Of a stretch of 58,699 nucleotides of DNA, positions 16,927 through 24,824 are shown piece by piece. Within the stretch, counting starts at the first letter, position 1, and each line of letters starts with the position of its first letter. The stretch comes from Anaerolineales bacterium (GTDB lineage Bacteria; Chloroflexota; Anaerolineae; Anaerolineales; Villigracilaceae), in assembly GCA_017985935.1 (NCBI GenBank), contig JAGNWT010000015.1, forward strand, positions 1 through 58,699. The letters run 5' to 3'. The position numbers were made by a program, and so were the translations under genes. The notes under the pieces are model-generated. The model was not told the DNA's origin and ran no database searches. It saw only the letters and a program-made list of their open reading frames with translations.

Positions 16927-18129
16927 TTAACGTTCTATCTCCACCGCCATTGCCACGGCTTCGCCGCCGCCAAGGCACAGCGAAGCGACGCCGCGTTTCA
17001 ACCCACGGTCTTTCAGGGCGTAGATCAAAGTGGTCAGCACGCGCGCGCCGCTTGCGCCGAGCGGATGCCCGAGGGCGATCGCGCCGCCGTTGACATTGAC
17101 CTTCTCCCAGTCCCAGCCTTGATCGGCGAGTGCGTATCCATCCGCGAGGACTTGCGCCGCAAAAGCCTCGTTGACTTCAAACAGGTCAACCTCGCTAAGT
17201 TTCCAATTGATCTTCTTCAACAACTTGGGGATCGCGTACGCAGGCGCGGCGAACAAATATTTGGGCTCAAGCGCAGCTTGAGCATATCCGACAATGCGTG
17301 CCATCGGCTTGAGATCATTTTTTTCAGCATACGCGCGGGATGAGATCACCACCGCCGCCGCGCCGTCATTCATGGACGAGGCGTTGCCCGGTGTTACTTT
17401 TCCATCCGTTTTGAAGGCGGGCTTTAATTTGGCGAGCGATTCCAACGAAGTATCTTTGCGCGGGCCTTCGTCCTTGTCGAAGATCGTCACCTCGCCCTTG
17501 CGCCCGGGAATCTGAACAGGAACGATCTCCAGCTTGAAACGTCCCGCCTCTTGAGCCTCAACCGCTTTCAAGTGAGAACGAAGCGCGAACTCATCCATCG
17601 CCGCGCGGGTGACCTCGTATTCATCCGCGATAAACTCCGCAGCATTGCCCATACCCCAATTCTCAAAAGGATCCCACAAGCCGTCATTGAGAAGGGCGTC
17701 GGTCAGGGATTGATTACCAAACTTGAGTTCGCCTGAGCGACCACTGACGAGGTACGGCACCCGGCTCATCGACTCCATTCCGCCTGCCACGAACAGATCA
17801 GCATCACCAGCGCGGACAGCCTGCGCCGACATCATCGCAGCCTTCAACCCCGAGCCGCAGACCTTGTTGATCGCAGTTGCGCTGACCGTGGCAGGAAGCC
17901 CCGCAAAAATGGATGCCTGCCGCGCAGGAGCTTGTCCATTCCCCGCTTGCACCACATTGCCCATCAAGACTTCTTCAATGTCGTTCGGGTCGACACCTGC
18001 GCGTTCCACCGCAGCCTTGACCGCTGTCGCGCCAAGTTTTGTAGCAGGAATGCCGCTCAGTCCGCCTTGAAATTTTCCGATCGCCGTGCGCACTGCGCTT
18101 AAGATGACTGCTTCATTTTCTTTGCTCAT
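16927..18129 (-). CDS. acetyl-CoA C-acetyltransferase (thiolase)
   Basis: 400 residues with complete thiolase residues: nucleophile C91 in N-K-V-C-G-S-G, H355 in [11 protein letters not shown], and C385 in C-L-G-G-G. It condenses two acetyl-CoA to acetoacetyl-CoA or does the reverse. The final motif reads C-L-G-G-G-E-A rather than the common C-I-G-G-G-Q. An AGGAG box lies inside the end of the upstream hypothetical gene, 7 bases away, so it is part of a four-gene minus-strand operon with DinB and hbd. Confidence 0.94.
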   Translation of the reverse strand: MSKENEAVILSAVRTAIGKFQGGLSGIPATKLGATAVKAAVERAGVDPNDIEEVLMGNVVQAGNGQAPARQASIFAGLPATVSATAINKVCGSGLKAAMMSAQAVRAGDADLFVAGGMESMSRVPYLVSGRSGELKFGNQSLTDALLNDGLWDPFENWGMGNAAEFIADEYEVTRAAMDEFALRSHLKAVEAQEAGRFKLEIVPVQIPGRKGEVTIFDKDEGPRKDTSLESLAKLKPAFKTDGKVTPGNASSMNDGAAAVVISSRAYAEKNDLKPMARIVGYAQAALEPKYLFAAPAYAIPKLLKKINWKLSEVDLFEVNEAFAAQVLADGYALADQGWDWEKVNVNGGAIALGHPLGASGARVLTTLIYALKDRGLKRGVASLCLGGGEAVAMAVEIER

Positions 18130-18136
18130 GGGACTC

Positions 18137-18805
18137 CTATTCCTTGAATAACGTCAATATGCTGATACCGCTTTTCGCTTGAACATTGAGGTCGGCGACC
18201 CTATCCCCTTTTACATCACCCCAAAAATATAGTTTCCCGTTTTTACAGACTAGCGCTACATTGGAAGCTTCGATCCATTTATAGTAGCCGGTATATACGT
18301 TCTTGGTCTGCGGGTTTAGAAACCCCACATATTTTTGCGATGGCTTTCCATAGTTGACGTAGATCTCGCAAGCAAAGTTCATTTTATTGCTCAACACCGG
18401 AAAGAAGAAAAATTCCTTGTTGGTGTTGACGTTGGTAATGGGCAGCCGCTTGTTGATATCTACAGCTTGGAACGACCCGCCCATCATATCTCCAACTGGA
18501 TGTCCCTCGGTATTGTTCTGGCGGATGATATTCCAATCAATATCAACGGGCTCATCATTGTACAACTCAAACTTTCTGCTGCCTTCCGCAGGAACCTGTC
18601 CGCGATACGCCCCATTGATGGTTACTTCAATTTTCAAAGCCAGATAATTATCGACTGTGATCGAAGGGTCCTGAGTGCTAATGTAGGTAAGCAATGCAAT
18701 TCCAGGGATGATGAGGGCAATAAAAACCTTGTTTACCACTTCCCACCAGGGGGTTCCTTGCGGAAAAAGTTTTTCCCACAAGAGAGACAATCTCGATTTT
18801 CTCAT
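18137..18805 (-). CDS. membrane-anchored protein of unknown function
   Basis: 222 residues with one hydrophobic segment at ~25-44 after a basic N-terminus, so the rest is probably outside the membrane. The remainder is beta-rich with few charged helices and has no motif I recognise. Near the C-terminus, L-Y-F-W-G-D-V-K-G-D-R-V-A-D-L-N-V looks like part of a beta-propeller or sandwich strand. It heads the thiolase operon (7 bases before the next gene), but its sequence gives no metabolic hint. A TATAAT at 18841-18836 on the minus strand may be its promoter. Confidence 0.7.
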   Translation of the reverse strand: MRKSRLSLLWEKLFPQGTPWWEVVNKVFIALIIPGIALLTYISTQDPSITVDNYLALKIEVTINGAYRGQVPAEGSRKFELYNDEPVDIDWNIIRQNNTEGHPVGDMMGGSFQAVDINKRLPITNVNTNKEFFFFPVLSNKMNFACEIYVNYGKPSQKYVGFLNPQTKNVYTGYYKWIEASNVALVCKNGKLYFWGDVKGDRVADLNVQAKSGISILTLFKE

Positions 18806-18835
18806 CGCAAACCTCGTCAGAGCAGAATTTTTCCC

Positions 18836-18841
18836 ATTATA
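18836..18841 (-). promoter_or_regulatory. candidate -10 box for the hypothetical-thiolase operon
   Basis: A perfect TATAAT on the minus strand lies 30 bases upstream of the hypothetical gene's start codon. No good -35 is visible at the normal spacing, so support is moderate. Confidence 0.4.
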
Positions 18842-18881
18842 AAGCCATTGCCGCGAAGACCACCCGCTTTGGACGATAAGG

Positions 18882-18887
18882 TAAAAT
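18882..18887 (+). promoter_or_regulatory. candidate -10 box for the truncated haemoglobin gene
   Basis: TAAAAT is followed by exactly 6 bases and then ATG 18894. If used, it would give a leaderless transcript. No ribosome-binding site precedes the ATG, which agrees with this. Confidence 0.4.
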
Positions 18888-18893
18888 CGATCT

Positions 18894-19280
18894 ATGAACC
18901 AATTGAATTCCCTCTACGATCTGATCGGCGGCGAAGACAAACTCCGCGCCCTTGTTGACCGGTTTTACGATCTCATGGATTCCTCGCCCGAAGCGAAGGA
19001 CATCCGCGCCTTGCATGCGGCAAGCCTAAAGCAATCGCGTGAAAAGTTGTTCATGTTCCTCTCCGGCTGGTCGGGCGGACCTTCGCTTTACATTGAAAAA
19101 TACGGGCATCCGCGCCTGCGCCAACGACACATGCCTTTCTCCATTGGGGAACTTGAACGCGACCAGTGGTTATGGTGCATGAACAAGGCGCTGGATGAAA
19201 GTGAATTCCTGCCCTCGGTAAAGGATCATCTACGATCTCGTTTTGCTGAAGTGGCAGATTTTATGAGGAATAGAACCTGA
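18894..19280 (+). CDS. group II truncated haemoglobin
   Basis: 128 residues matching the trHbO-type 2-on-2 globin: L-Y-D-L-I-G-G-E at the start, Y25 at the B10 position, L-S-G-W-x-G-G-P-S-L-Y, proximal H79 in R-Q-R-H-M-P-F, and a Trp in E-R-D-Q-W-L-W-C-M at G8. These bind O2 or NO and are linked to detoxification or redox roles. It is a single gene with its own promoter-like box and terminator. Confidence 0.93.
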   Translation: MNQLNSLYDLIGGEDKLRALVDRFYDLMDSSPEAKDIRALHAASLKQSREKLFMFLSGWSGGPSLYIEKYGHPRLRQRHMPFSIGELERDQWLWCMNKALDESEFLPSVKDHLRSRFAEVADFMRNRT

Positions 19281-19325
19281 AATAAAAAATCTGGGAAGTA
19301 AAAACACTTCCCAGATTTTTTATTT
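19280..19325. terminator. perfect bidirectional terminator
   Basis: A perfect 20-bp inverted repeat (19280-19299 and 19306-19325) has the core ATCTGGGAAGT and A/T-rich outer arms. It starts at the last base of the haemoglobin stop codon and serves the convergent lipoprotein gene too. Confidence 0.92.
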
Positions 19326-19339
19326 AAATGCTTAACTTC

Positions 19340-20956
19340 TCACTTGGATCCCGCCGGCGCATAGTATCTTAATTTCCACGCGCCATCCCCTTCTTCGGTA
19401 ATGACCGAGTACGGCGAGGCGATGAATATCCAGGTATGCCCCGGCTTCAATGCGGCGGGACTTCCATCCGCGTTCACAAAGCGGATCGGCTTGCGCGTGC
19501 CGGAGTCCTGTTCAAAATCGTCAGACCGGGTGCTCCAAAAAATATCGTACTTTCTGCCGTCACGGAAAAGATAAGCCTTGCCTTCTTCACCTTGATCGAG
19601 GTGAATATCCAAACTGGTGGGCATCACCACATCATGCTCGGCTTCGAGGATGATGAAATTCTCAACATGCAGTTGACGGCTGGTCAGTCGGTCCACATCC
19701 GCGTGCAGCTGCCCTTCAGTGGCAGGGTCAGAGTTATCCACGAACCGCAGCCATGACCCATACAAGGGATCGTACGTCCAGCCTGATTGATTAAGCCGCG
19801 CCACAAATATTTGGATCTGATCGGCAGGCTCACCGCCCTCGGGCGCTTGCTCGGTGAAAAGATTGCTCGCGTAATTAAAGTCACCGCCCGTATGCCGCAT
19901 ATTATCTTCCGCGATGGCTTGCATGCGATCAAGCGGCATCATCGCTCCCCCGCCTGAGTATTCATGTGTAACAAATGAACACTGCGGAATTTTTTCCAGC
20001 ACGGTTTCATCTGCAAAAGCGTAGATCAAGCAAGATCTCTGAAAGAAACCAGCGATGTAACCGTAGAGCAATCTGCCTGAGCGAATGGGTCCCACCTCGG
20101 CGGCGGGCAATTGGGTGGATTCTTCAGGAGTGGGGATCAACTGCTCGGACGGGATCAATCCCGCGTCCAGAAAAAGAAACGCCTCTTTGACATCCGCATC
20201 AGACCGCCCTGAGAGCGGGTCGGCGTCACTATCGGCATTTTCATCCCCGAGGTTTGGTGTCGTAAAACTCAGCCATGCCGGCAAAACAAATTCAACCGAA
20301 TATTTCGCAGACGAGACATTGAATCCGTAATAGCCGTTCGAATCCGTGGTCGTGGACTCGAGCAGCTGCCCCGCTTCATCATACAGGTTGACGCAAATTC
20401 CACCAACCCCTTTTTCGTAGGCTTCCTGCCTTCCATTTTTATTCGCATCCAGCCAGACCTGATTGCCAAGCAGGAGTGAGGTCTGCGCAAAAACTCCCTG
20501 ACGGATCTCGCAATCACCCGTGATGGGAATCTCCGGCTCGGGATATTCTCCATGAAAGACAGAAAGGAAGCGCGTTGCCCCTTCGGTGATGTAAAACTCA
20601 AAGACCCAGGGCGCGAAAGAAAGCCCAGCCTGCGGGCGTGCCGTAGCCGGAAAATGCGAGATGGAGATCAACAGCGCAGGGACTTGAAAAAGATCGGGGT
20701 CCTCCACAGGCTGTGCGCTGAGCGGGTTGTAGCCGGCAGGGAATTGCTCCCTTTCAGGTCCAAAGGATGACGGCGCAGAAAAAGGTTGAGGTGTGGCAGT
20801 TGCCGTGGGAAAGGGCGTTTGGCTTGCAGTGACCGTGGACTCGGGAAGCGGTGTTGAAGTGGAAGTGGAGGTTACGCTTGCGCCGGCAGGGACACAGGCA
20901 GAAAGGATCCACAAAGTGACGAAGAGCAGTCTTTGTATTCGGATTTTAGGTTTCAT
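19340..20956 (-). CDS. DUF3048 (YerB-like) lipoprotein with inserted SdrD-B-like domain
   Basis: 538 residues. A signal peptide ends in the lipobox L-S-A-C21 and is followed by a ~35-residue Thr/Pro/Ser linker. DUF3048 starts near residue 95 (A-R-P-Q-A-G-L-S-F-A, then T-R-F-L-S-V-F) but is interrupted at ~150. Residues ~162-268 are an SdrD-B/Cna-B-like repeat: L-G-N-Q-V-W-L-D-A-N-K-N-G-R-Q-E, G-V-G-G-I-x-V-x-L-Y-D, T-D-S-N-G-Y-Y-G-F. DUF3048 resumes at ~287 with E-V-G-P-I-R-S-G-R and continues to the end. The function is unknown. It follows the HIT gene by 19 bases. Confidence 0.82.
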   Translation of the reverse strand: MKPKIRIQRLLFVTLWILSACVPAGASVTSTSTSTPLPESTVTASQTPFPTATATPQPFSAPSSFGPEREQFPAGYNPLSAQPVEDPDLFQVPALLISISHFPATARPQAGLSFAPWVFEFYITEGATRFLSVFHGEYPEPEIPITGDCEIRQGVFAQTSLLLGNQVWLDANKNGRQEAYEKGVGGICVNLYDEAGQLLESTTTDSNGYYGFNVSSAKYSVEFVLPAWLSFTTPNLGDENADSDADPLSGRSDADVKEAFLFLDAGLIPSEQLIPTPEESTQLPAAEVGPIRSGRLLYGYIAGFFQRSCLIYAFADETVLEKIPQCSFVTHEYSGGGAMMPLDRMQAIAEDNMRHTGGDFNYASNLFTEQAPEGGEPADQIQIFVARLNQSGWTYDPLYGSWLRFVDNSDPATEGQLHADVDRLTSRQLHVENFIILEAEHDVVMPTSLDIHLDQGEEGKAYLFRDGRKYDIFWSTRSDDFEQDSGTRKPIRFVNADGSPAALKPGHTWIFIASPYSVITEEGDGAWKLRYYAPAGSK

Positions 20957-20975
20957 AAAACTTTCAGCTGGCTTT

Positions 20976-21458
20976 CTATTTCAAGAACCCTTCTCTCACA
21001 CGCCTGTATGTATCTTCCAATGATTCGGGCAGGACGCGGGTCTCGCCTGTGGTGGACATGAAGTTCGTATCTCCAGCCCAGCGCGGGACAATATGAATGT
21101 GGACATGCCCCAGCACGCCTGCGCCCGCCGCCTCACCGATATTGATTCCCATGTTAAAGGATTCGGTGCGGTAGGTCTTTCGCAAAACGGTGGTGCATTG
21201 AGAAGTAAGTTCCATCATCTCGGCGCGGGTCTCTGGATCCAGGTTCTCCAGATTGGAAACATGCGCGAAGGGAATGACCATCAAATGTCCGCTGGTGTAG
21301 GGAAAGCGGTTGAGGATCACATAGGCATTTTCACCACGGAAGGCGATCAAATTCTCGGCACCATCCGCCTGAGCTTGCGCGTTACAAAACACGCAGCCCG
21401 ATTCTTTTTTGCTATTCTCGATATATGTCATACGCCAGGGGGACCATAGATGATTCAT
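20976..21458 (-). CDS. HIT-family hydrolase (Ap4A-type)
   Basis: 160 residues from ATG 21458 (M-N-H-L-W-S-P-W-R-M). A longer frame to 21506 would include the promoter and is rejected. The histidine triad H-V-H-I-H-I-V-P-R-W sits at ~residue 117, and a C-x-x-C pair (C-V-F-C) is near the N-terminus. HIT proteins hydrolyse or transfer nucleotides; the L-W-S-P-W-R start with C-x-x-C matches the Ap4A phosphorylase/hydrolase-like group. The gene is divergent from xseA. Confidence 0.92.
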   Translation of the reverse strand: MNHLWSPWRMTYIENSKKESGCVFCNAQAQADGAENLIAFRGENAYVILNRFPYTSGHLMVIPFAHVSNLENLDPETRAEMMELTSQCTTVLRKTYRTESFNMGINIGEAAGAGVLGHVHIHIVPRWAGDTNFMSTTGETRVLPESLEDTYRRVREGFLK

Positions 21459-21469
21459 AGGATGGAATG

Positions 21470-21478
21470 ATTTTAGCA
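21470..21478 (-). promoter_or_regulatory. extended -10 promoter for the HIT gene
   Basis: The minus strand reads TGC then TAAAAT (21475-21470), 11 bases before ATG 21458. It predicts a leader of only a few bases; no -35 match is seen. Confidence 0.4.
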
Positions 21479-21534
21479 GAAAACTCAACCCCGCATCCTT
21501 CCACATTCATCCTTTTTAAGTTATCCTCGCCCCG

Positions 21535-22746
21535 ATGCAGCCGACCTTGTTTTCATCTGTTCACCTCACGGTCTCACAACTGACCTTCTACATCCGCAAG
21601 CAATTGGAGAATGACCCCACCCTGCAGGATGCCTGGGTGGAAGGAGAGATCTCAAATCTCTCGCGCCCCGCTTCGGGACATATTTATTTCACCCTCAAAG
21701 ACAAGGGGGCTTCTTTGCGCTGCATGATGTGGAAGCAGGATGCCGCCCGGCTGCGAGTTAACCTGCAAGACGGCATGGCAGTGGAAGCGCATGGGAAGAT
21801 CACGGTCTATGAACCGCAGGGCAGTTATCAGCTCGCGGTCAACGTCATTCAACCCAAAGGTGAAGGCGCGCTGTATCAGGAATTTCTGCGGCTGAAATCC
21901 ATGCTCGAAGCCGAAGGTCTTTTTGACGAAGAACGCAAACGCCCCATCCCTGACCTTCCGCGGCTGATCGGCATTGTCACTTCAGGCACAGGCGCGGCAC
22001 TGCGCGACATGCTCAACACCCTGCGCCGCCGCCTGCCACTGGCACGCGTCATCCTTGCGCCTTCTCCCGTGCAGGGAGTTGAAGCGCCGCCCGCCTTGGT
22101 CAATGCTTTAAATTCCATCAACAAACAAAAGCCCGATGTCATTCTGCTGGCACGCGGCGGAGGCTCCATCGAAGATCTGTGGGCGTTCAATGACGAGCGG
22201 GTCGTGCGCGCCGTTGCAGGGTCTCGGTCGCCTGTCATTTGCGGGGTCGGGCACGAGACAGACTTCACCCTTTCAGATTTTGCCGCCGACCTGCGCGCGC
22301 CGACTCCCACAGCCGCGGCGGAATTGGCGTCTGCGATCACCATCCTCGACCTGCAGGCACAGCTTGGGTATTACACCTCGCGCATCACAGACTTGACCGT
22401 CAACCTGCTCGCTGAACAAAAAGCTTCGGTCTCCGACCTGACATCGCGGCTGAAATATGTCTCACCCGAAAGACAGATTCAGTCCGAAGCGCAAACCCTC
22501 GACGAACTGTCTCGCCGCGCATCTTCAGCATTGACTCACCGCCTGGAGCTGCAAGCCCGCCAGGTGGACGGGGTCTCAAAGCGGCTTGGCGCGTTAAACC
22601 CTGCGGGCATCCTTGCCCGCGGATATGCTATCATCACCCGAAAAGATGATGGCGTGGTGGTCACCAGGGTTGGGCAGGCGCAGGGCGGCATGACCGTTCG
22701 TGTGAGCGATGGCGAGTTTGAAGTGGAAGCAAAAAACAAAAAGTAA
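21535..22746 (+). CDS. xseA: exodeoxyribonuclease VII large subunit
   Basis: 403 residues with the expected order: an N-terminal OB-fold (~1-100, with W-V-E-G-E-I-S-N and S-G-H-I-Y-F-T-L-K-D), then the catalytic domain with G-I-V-T-S-x-T-G-A-A, A-R-G-G-G-S-I-E-D-L-W-x-F-N and G-V-G-H-E-T-D-F-T-L-S-D-F-A-A-D. A coiled-coil-rich segment follows and binds XseB. The C-terminus has L-x-R-G-Y-A-I-I. Exonuclease VII degrades single-stranded DNA in repair. xseB follows 15 bases downstream. Confidence 0.96.
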   Translation: MQPTLFSSVHLTVSQLTFYIRKQLENDPTLQDAWVEGEISNLSRPASGHIYFTLKDKGASLRCMMWKQDAARLRVNLQDGMAVEAHGKITVYEPQGSYQLAVNVIQPKGEGALYQEFLRLKSMLEAEGLFDEERKRPIPDLPRLIGIVTSGTGAALRDMLNTLRRRLPLARVILAPSPVQGVEAPPALVNALNSINKQKPDVILLARGGGSIEDLWAFNDERVVRAVAGSRSPVICGVGHETDFTLSDFAADLRAPTPTAAAELASAITILDLQAQLGYYTSRITDLTVNLLAEQKASVSDLTSRLKYVSPERQIQSEAQTLDELSRRASSALTHRLELQARQVDGVSKRLGALNPAGILARGYAIITRKDDGVVVTRVGQAQGGMTVRVSDGEFEVEAKNKK

Positions 22747-22761
22747 AAGTATGGAGTGATT

Positions 22762-23010
22762 ATGGCAAAGACATCAAAAACTTTAAAATCAACTGTGGAT
22801 GAACTCTCCTACGAAGAAGCCATGAAGGAACTGGAAGGGATCGTCGAAGCGTTGGAAGACGGGCAGAATCCGCTTGAAGAATCGATCAAGCTTTTTGAAC
22901 GCGGGCAGGCTTTGGTGGCGCATTGCAGCGCTTTACTCGAAGCCGCACAACTCAAAGTGCAGAAGCTCGCCGGTGATGTGATCAGTTCCTTTGAGGAGGA
23001 AACTGAATGA
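22762..23010 (+). CDS. xseB: exodeoxyribonuclease VII small subunit
   Basis: 82 residues from ATG 22762, which has GGAG at 22753-22756; an in-frame GTG at 22756 is less likely. The helical-hairpin signature S-Y-E-E-A-M-K-E-L-E-x-I-V and L-E-D-G-Q-N-P-L-E-E-S-I-K-L-F-E-R-G is complete. The N-terminus is Lys/Ser/Thr-rich. It forms the helical stalk with XseA. The stop overlaps the next gene by 4 bases (ATGA). Confidence 0.94.
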   Translation: MAKTSKTLKSTVDELSYEEAMKELEGIVEALEDGQNPLEESIKLFERGQALVAHCSALLEAAQLKVQKLAGDVISSFEEETE

Positions 23011-23459
23011 ACCTGCTTACCCTCTTCCAAAACAAGGTTTTGATCGCGGTCCTGATCGGCTGGTTATTGGCGCAGTTTTTGAAGATCCCCACCGAATATC
23101 TACGCTCGCGCCGCTGGCTGTGGGCGATGTTCTTCGCAGCGGGCGGCATGCCCTCTTCACACTCAGCGTTGATGGTGTCCGGGACTTTGGCGGTGGGTTT
23201 GTATCACGGGTTTGATAACCCGCTGTTTGCCATCGCGGTCGGCATTACCATGATCGTGGCGCACGACGCCTCGGGCGTGCGGCGTCAGGCGGGCATGCAC
23301 GCGGAACGCATCAACCTGCTCTTTGAGGAACTGCTCAAGGGTCACCTGTGGGACGAGAACGAATTGAAGGAAGTGATCGGGCATACCCCGCTTGAAGTAG
23401 TGGGTGGAATTTTGCTCGGGTTCTTTGTGGCAATCACTCAATGGCTGGTGTGGCCGTAG
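23007..23459 (+). CDS. divergent PAP2-family (DUF212) membrane protein
   Basis: 150 residues with about four hydrophobic segments and the DUF212 signature: G-G-M-P-S-S-H-S-A-L-M-V at ~50, then A-H-D-A-S-G-V-R-R-Q-A-G. The S-S-H-S-A element corresponds to a PAP2 phosphatase motif, but the full acid-phosphatase motif set is not present. The role may be lipid or isoprenoid phosphate handling; this is unproven. It overlaps xseB by 4 bases, so xseA-xseB-DUF212 is one unit. Confidence 0.88.
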   Translation: MNLLTLFQNKVLIAVLIGWLLAQFLKIPTEYLRSRRWLWAMFFAAGGMPSSHSALMVSGTLAVGLYHGFDNPLFAIAVGITMIVAHDASGVRRQAGMHAERINLLFEELLKGHLWDENELKEVIGHTPLEVVGGILLGFFVAITQWLVWP

Positions 23460-23515
23460 GCGGAGCGCGGCTTGCAGGAGAAAAACACCCTTTTTCTCCC
23501 AAAAAAAGATTCTTG

Positions 23516-23524
23516 TGGTAAACT
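23516..23524 (+). promoter_or_regulatory. extended -10 promoter of the rpsF operon
   Basis: TGG plus TAAACT (23519-23524) is an extended -10 identical to that before the response regulator gene at 41650. It gives a ~95-base leader for rpsF. No -35 is recognised. Confidence 0.45.
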
Positions 23525-23563
23525 CCGTCCGCTCTATAAAATAGTACGTCTTCAAATAACGTG

Positions 23564-23619
23564 CTTTCCGTTCCCAGCAAGCCAACGGCTTGAATAGGAA
23601 CAAACCCATGGAAAGGAGG
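23564..23619 (+). promoter_or_regulatory. structured rpsF leader, probable S6:S18 autoregulatory element
   Basis: Three nested helices are visible: CTTTCC (23564-23569) with GGAAAG (23610-23615), GTTCC (23570-23574) with GGAAC (23597-23601), and CAAGCC with GGCTTG around an AAC loop. A CCG triplet (23568-23570) sits at the junction of the outer helices. The outer helix overlaps the AAAGGAGG ribosome-binding site. Known rpsF leaders in many bacteria bind the S6:S18 dimer through a CCG-containing structure and repress translation. The match here is by eye. Confidence 0.6.
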
Positions 23620-23627
23620 TTTTCCCT

Positions 23628-23912
23628 ATGCGTAAGTATGAATTAGTTTGTGTTGTCCAGCCTGACCTGGACGAAACCGCTTTTAACGGCGTGGTCGAGA
23701 AGGTCAAAGGTTGGATCAGTGATTCAGGCGGCACCGTCGACAAGGTCGATATTTGGGGCCGTCGCAAGTTGGCATACATCATTAAGAAGCACCGTGAAGG
23801 TCAGTTCGTATTGATGAACGTCACCATGAATCCCAGCGCCACATCGGATCTCGAACGCAATCTGCGTTACCAGGAAACGTTGCTGCGCCATATGCTTTCC
23901 GTCGCCGCCTAA
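23628..23912 (+). CDS. rpsF: 30S ribosomal protein S6
   Basis: 94 residues beginning M-R-K-Y-E-L-V-C-V-V-Q-P, with the S6 ferredoxin-like core including W-G-R-R-K-L-A-Y-I-I-K-K. S6 pairs with S18 on the small-subunit platform. A very strong AAAGGAGG site precedes it. It is first in the rpsF-ssb-rpsR operon, a widely conserved order. Confidence 0.97.
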   Translation: MRKYELVCVVQPDLDETAFNGVVEKVKGWISDSGGTVDKVDIWGRRKLAYIIKKHREGQFVLMNVTMNPSATSDLERNLRYQETLLRHMLSVAA

Positions 23913-23960
23913 ATTTAGTTGTTTTTGAATTGCCCGGTAATTTTTATCAAGGAGACTGTC

Positions 23961-24380
23961 ATGAGCCGAGGCCTTAATAAAGTTCAGATCATTGGGCATC
24001 TGGGGAAGGATCCCGAGATGCGCTACACCCCCTCTGGAAAACCCGTGACCACCTTCTCAGTGGCCGTCAGCCGCACGTGGAACAGCGCGGACGGTGAACG
24101 TCACAGCGAGACCGAATGGTTCAACGTGGTAGCCTGGGGAAACCTTGCAGAGATCTGCAAGCAATATCTCGTAAAGGGACAACAGGTCTATGTCGAAGGA
24201 CGCCTGCAAACCCGCCGCTGGGATGACAAGGAAGGTCAAAAGCATACCAGTGTGGAGATCGTTGCCAACGAGATGATGATGCTGGGCGACCGACGCGATT
24301 CGAACAACAATCATGGTCAGGAAGTAGATACCGTTTCTTCTGATGGCGGTTCCGCCTCGGAAGATGAATTCCCGTTCTAA
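23961..24380 (+). CDS. ssb: single-stranded DNA-binding protein
   Basis: 139 residues from ATG 23961 (AAGGAG upstream); a longer frame to 23919 lacks support. The OB-fold shows V-Q-I-I-G-H-L-G-K-D-P-E-M-R-Y-T, W-F-N-V-V-A-W and Y-V-E-G-R-L-Q-T-R-R-W. A disordered acidic tail ends in D-E-F-P-F, the protein-interaction tip. It coats single-stranded DNA during replication and repair. Confidence 0.96.
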   Translation: MSRGLNKVQIIGHLGKDPEMRYTPSGKPVTTFSVAVSRTWNSADGERHSETEWFNVVAWGNLAEICKQYLVKGQQVYVEGRLQTRRWDDKEGQKHTSVEIVANEMMMLGDRRDSNNNHGQEVDTVSSDGGSASEDEFPF

Positions 24381-24396
24381 ATAGTTGGAGTAAATC

Positions 24397-24690
24397 ATGA
24401 GTGAAGAACGCAGTGAACGAAGTTATTCGGGCGGCGAAGGCGGCGGTGACCGCAAGTTTTTCGCAAAGCCCAAGTTCTGCCAGTTTTGCGCAGACAAGAC
24501 CCTGGTGATCGACTACAAGAAGATCGATCTCCTGCGCAAGTACATCACCGAAGAAGGCAAGATCCGCCCGCGCCGTCAGACCGGCGCTTGCGCGAAACAC
24601 CAACGCGTGGTGGCAGCCGCCGTCAAGCAGGCTCGCCATGTCGCGTTCCTGCCTTTCAGCGGCAGAGCGCTGGACGACACCCGCTCCTAG
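24397..24690 (+). CDS. rpsR: 30S ribosomal protein S18, zinc-binding (C+) type
   Basis: 97 residues with a ~25-residue Gly/charged N-terminal extension and then the S18 core: [24 protein letters not shown]28-x-x-C31 and C65-x-x-H68 make the zinc site of the C+ form, which many bacteria replace with a zinc-free copy under zinc shortage. No second copy is in this window. Confidence 0.96.
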   Translation: MSEERSERSYSGGEGGGDRKFFAKPKFCQFCADKTLVIDYKKIDLLRKYITEEGKIRPRRQTGACAKHQRVVAAAVKQARHVAFLPFSGRALDDTRS

Positions 24691-24707
24691 TTGCCAAAAA
24701 AACTTTA

Positions 24708-24742
24708 CGGGGCATGGGAATCCTTTCCATGCCCCGAATTTA
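24708..24742 (+). terminator. probable terminator after rpsR
   Basis: A stem of 10 perfect pairs (CGGGGCATGG with CCATGCCCCG) plus partial extension is followed by an A/T-rich but not pure T tract. It separates the ribosomal operon from the foldase gene and may be leaky. Confidence 0.55.
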
Positions 24743-24824
24743 TATTAAAGACCGATTTCCAAAAGGCGTTCATCCTGCCTGTTATTACAAAGGGTGAATG
24801 TCCTTTGAAAGAAGGAGTACGAAA

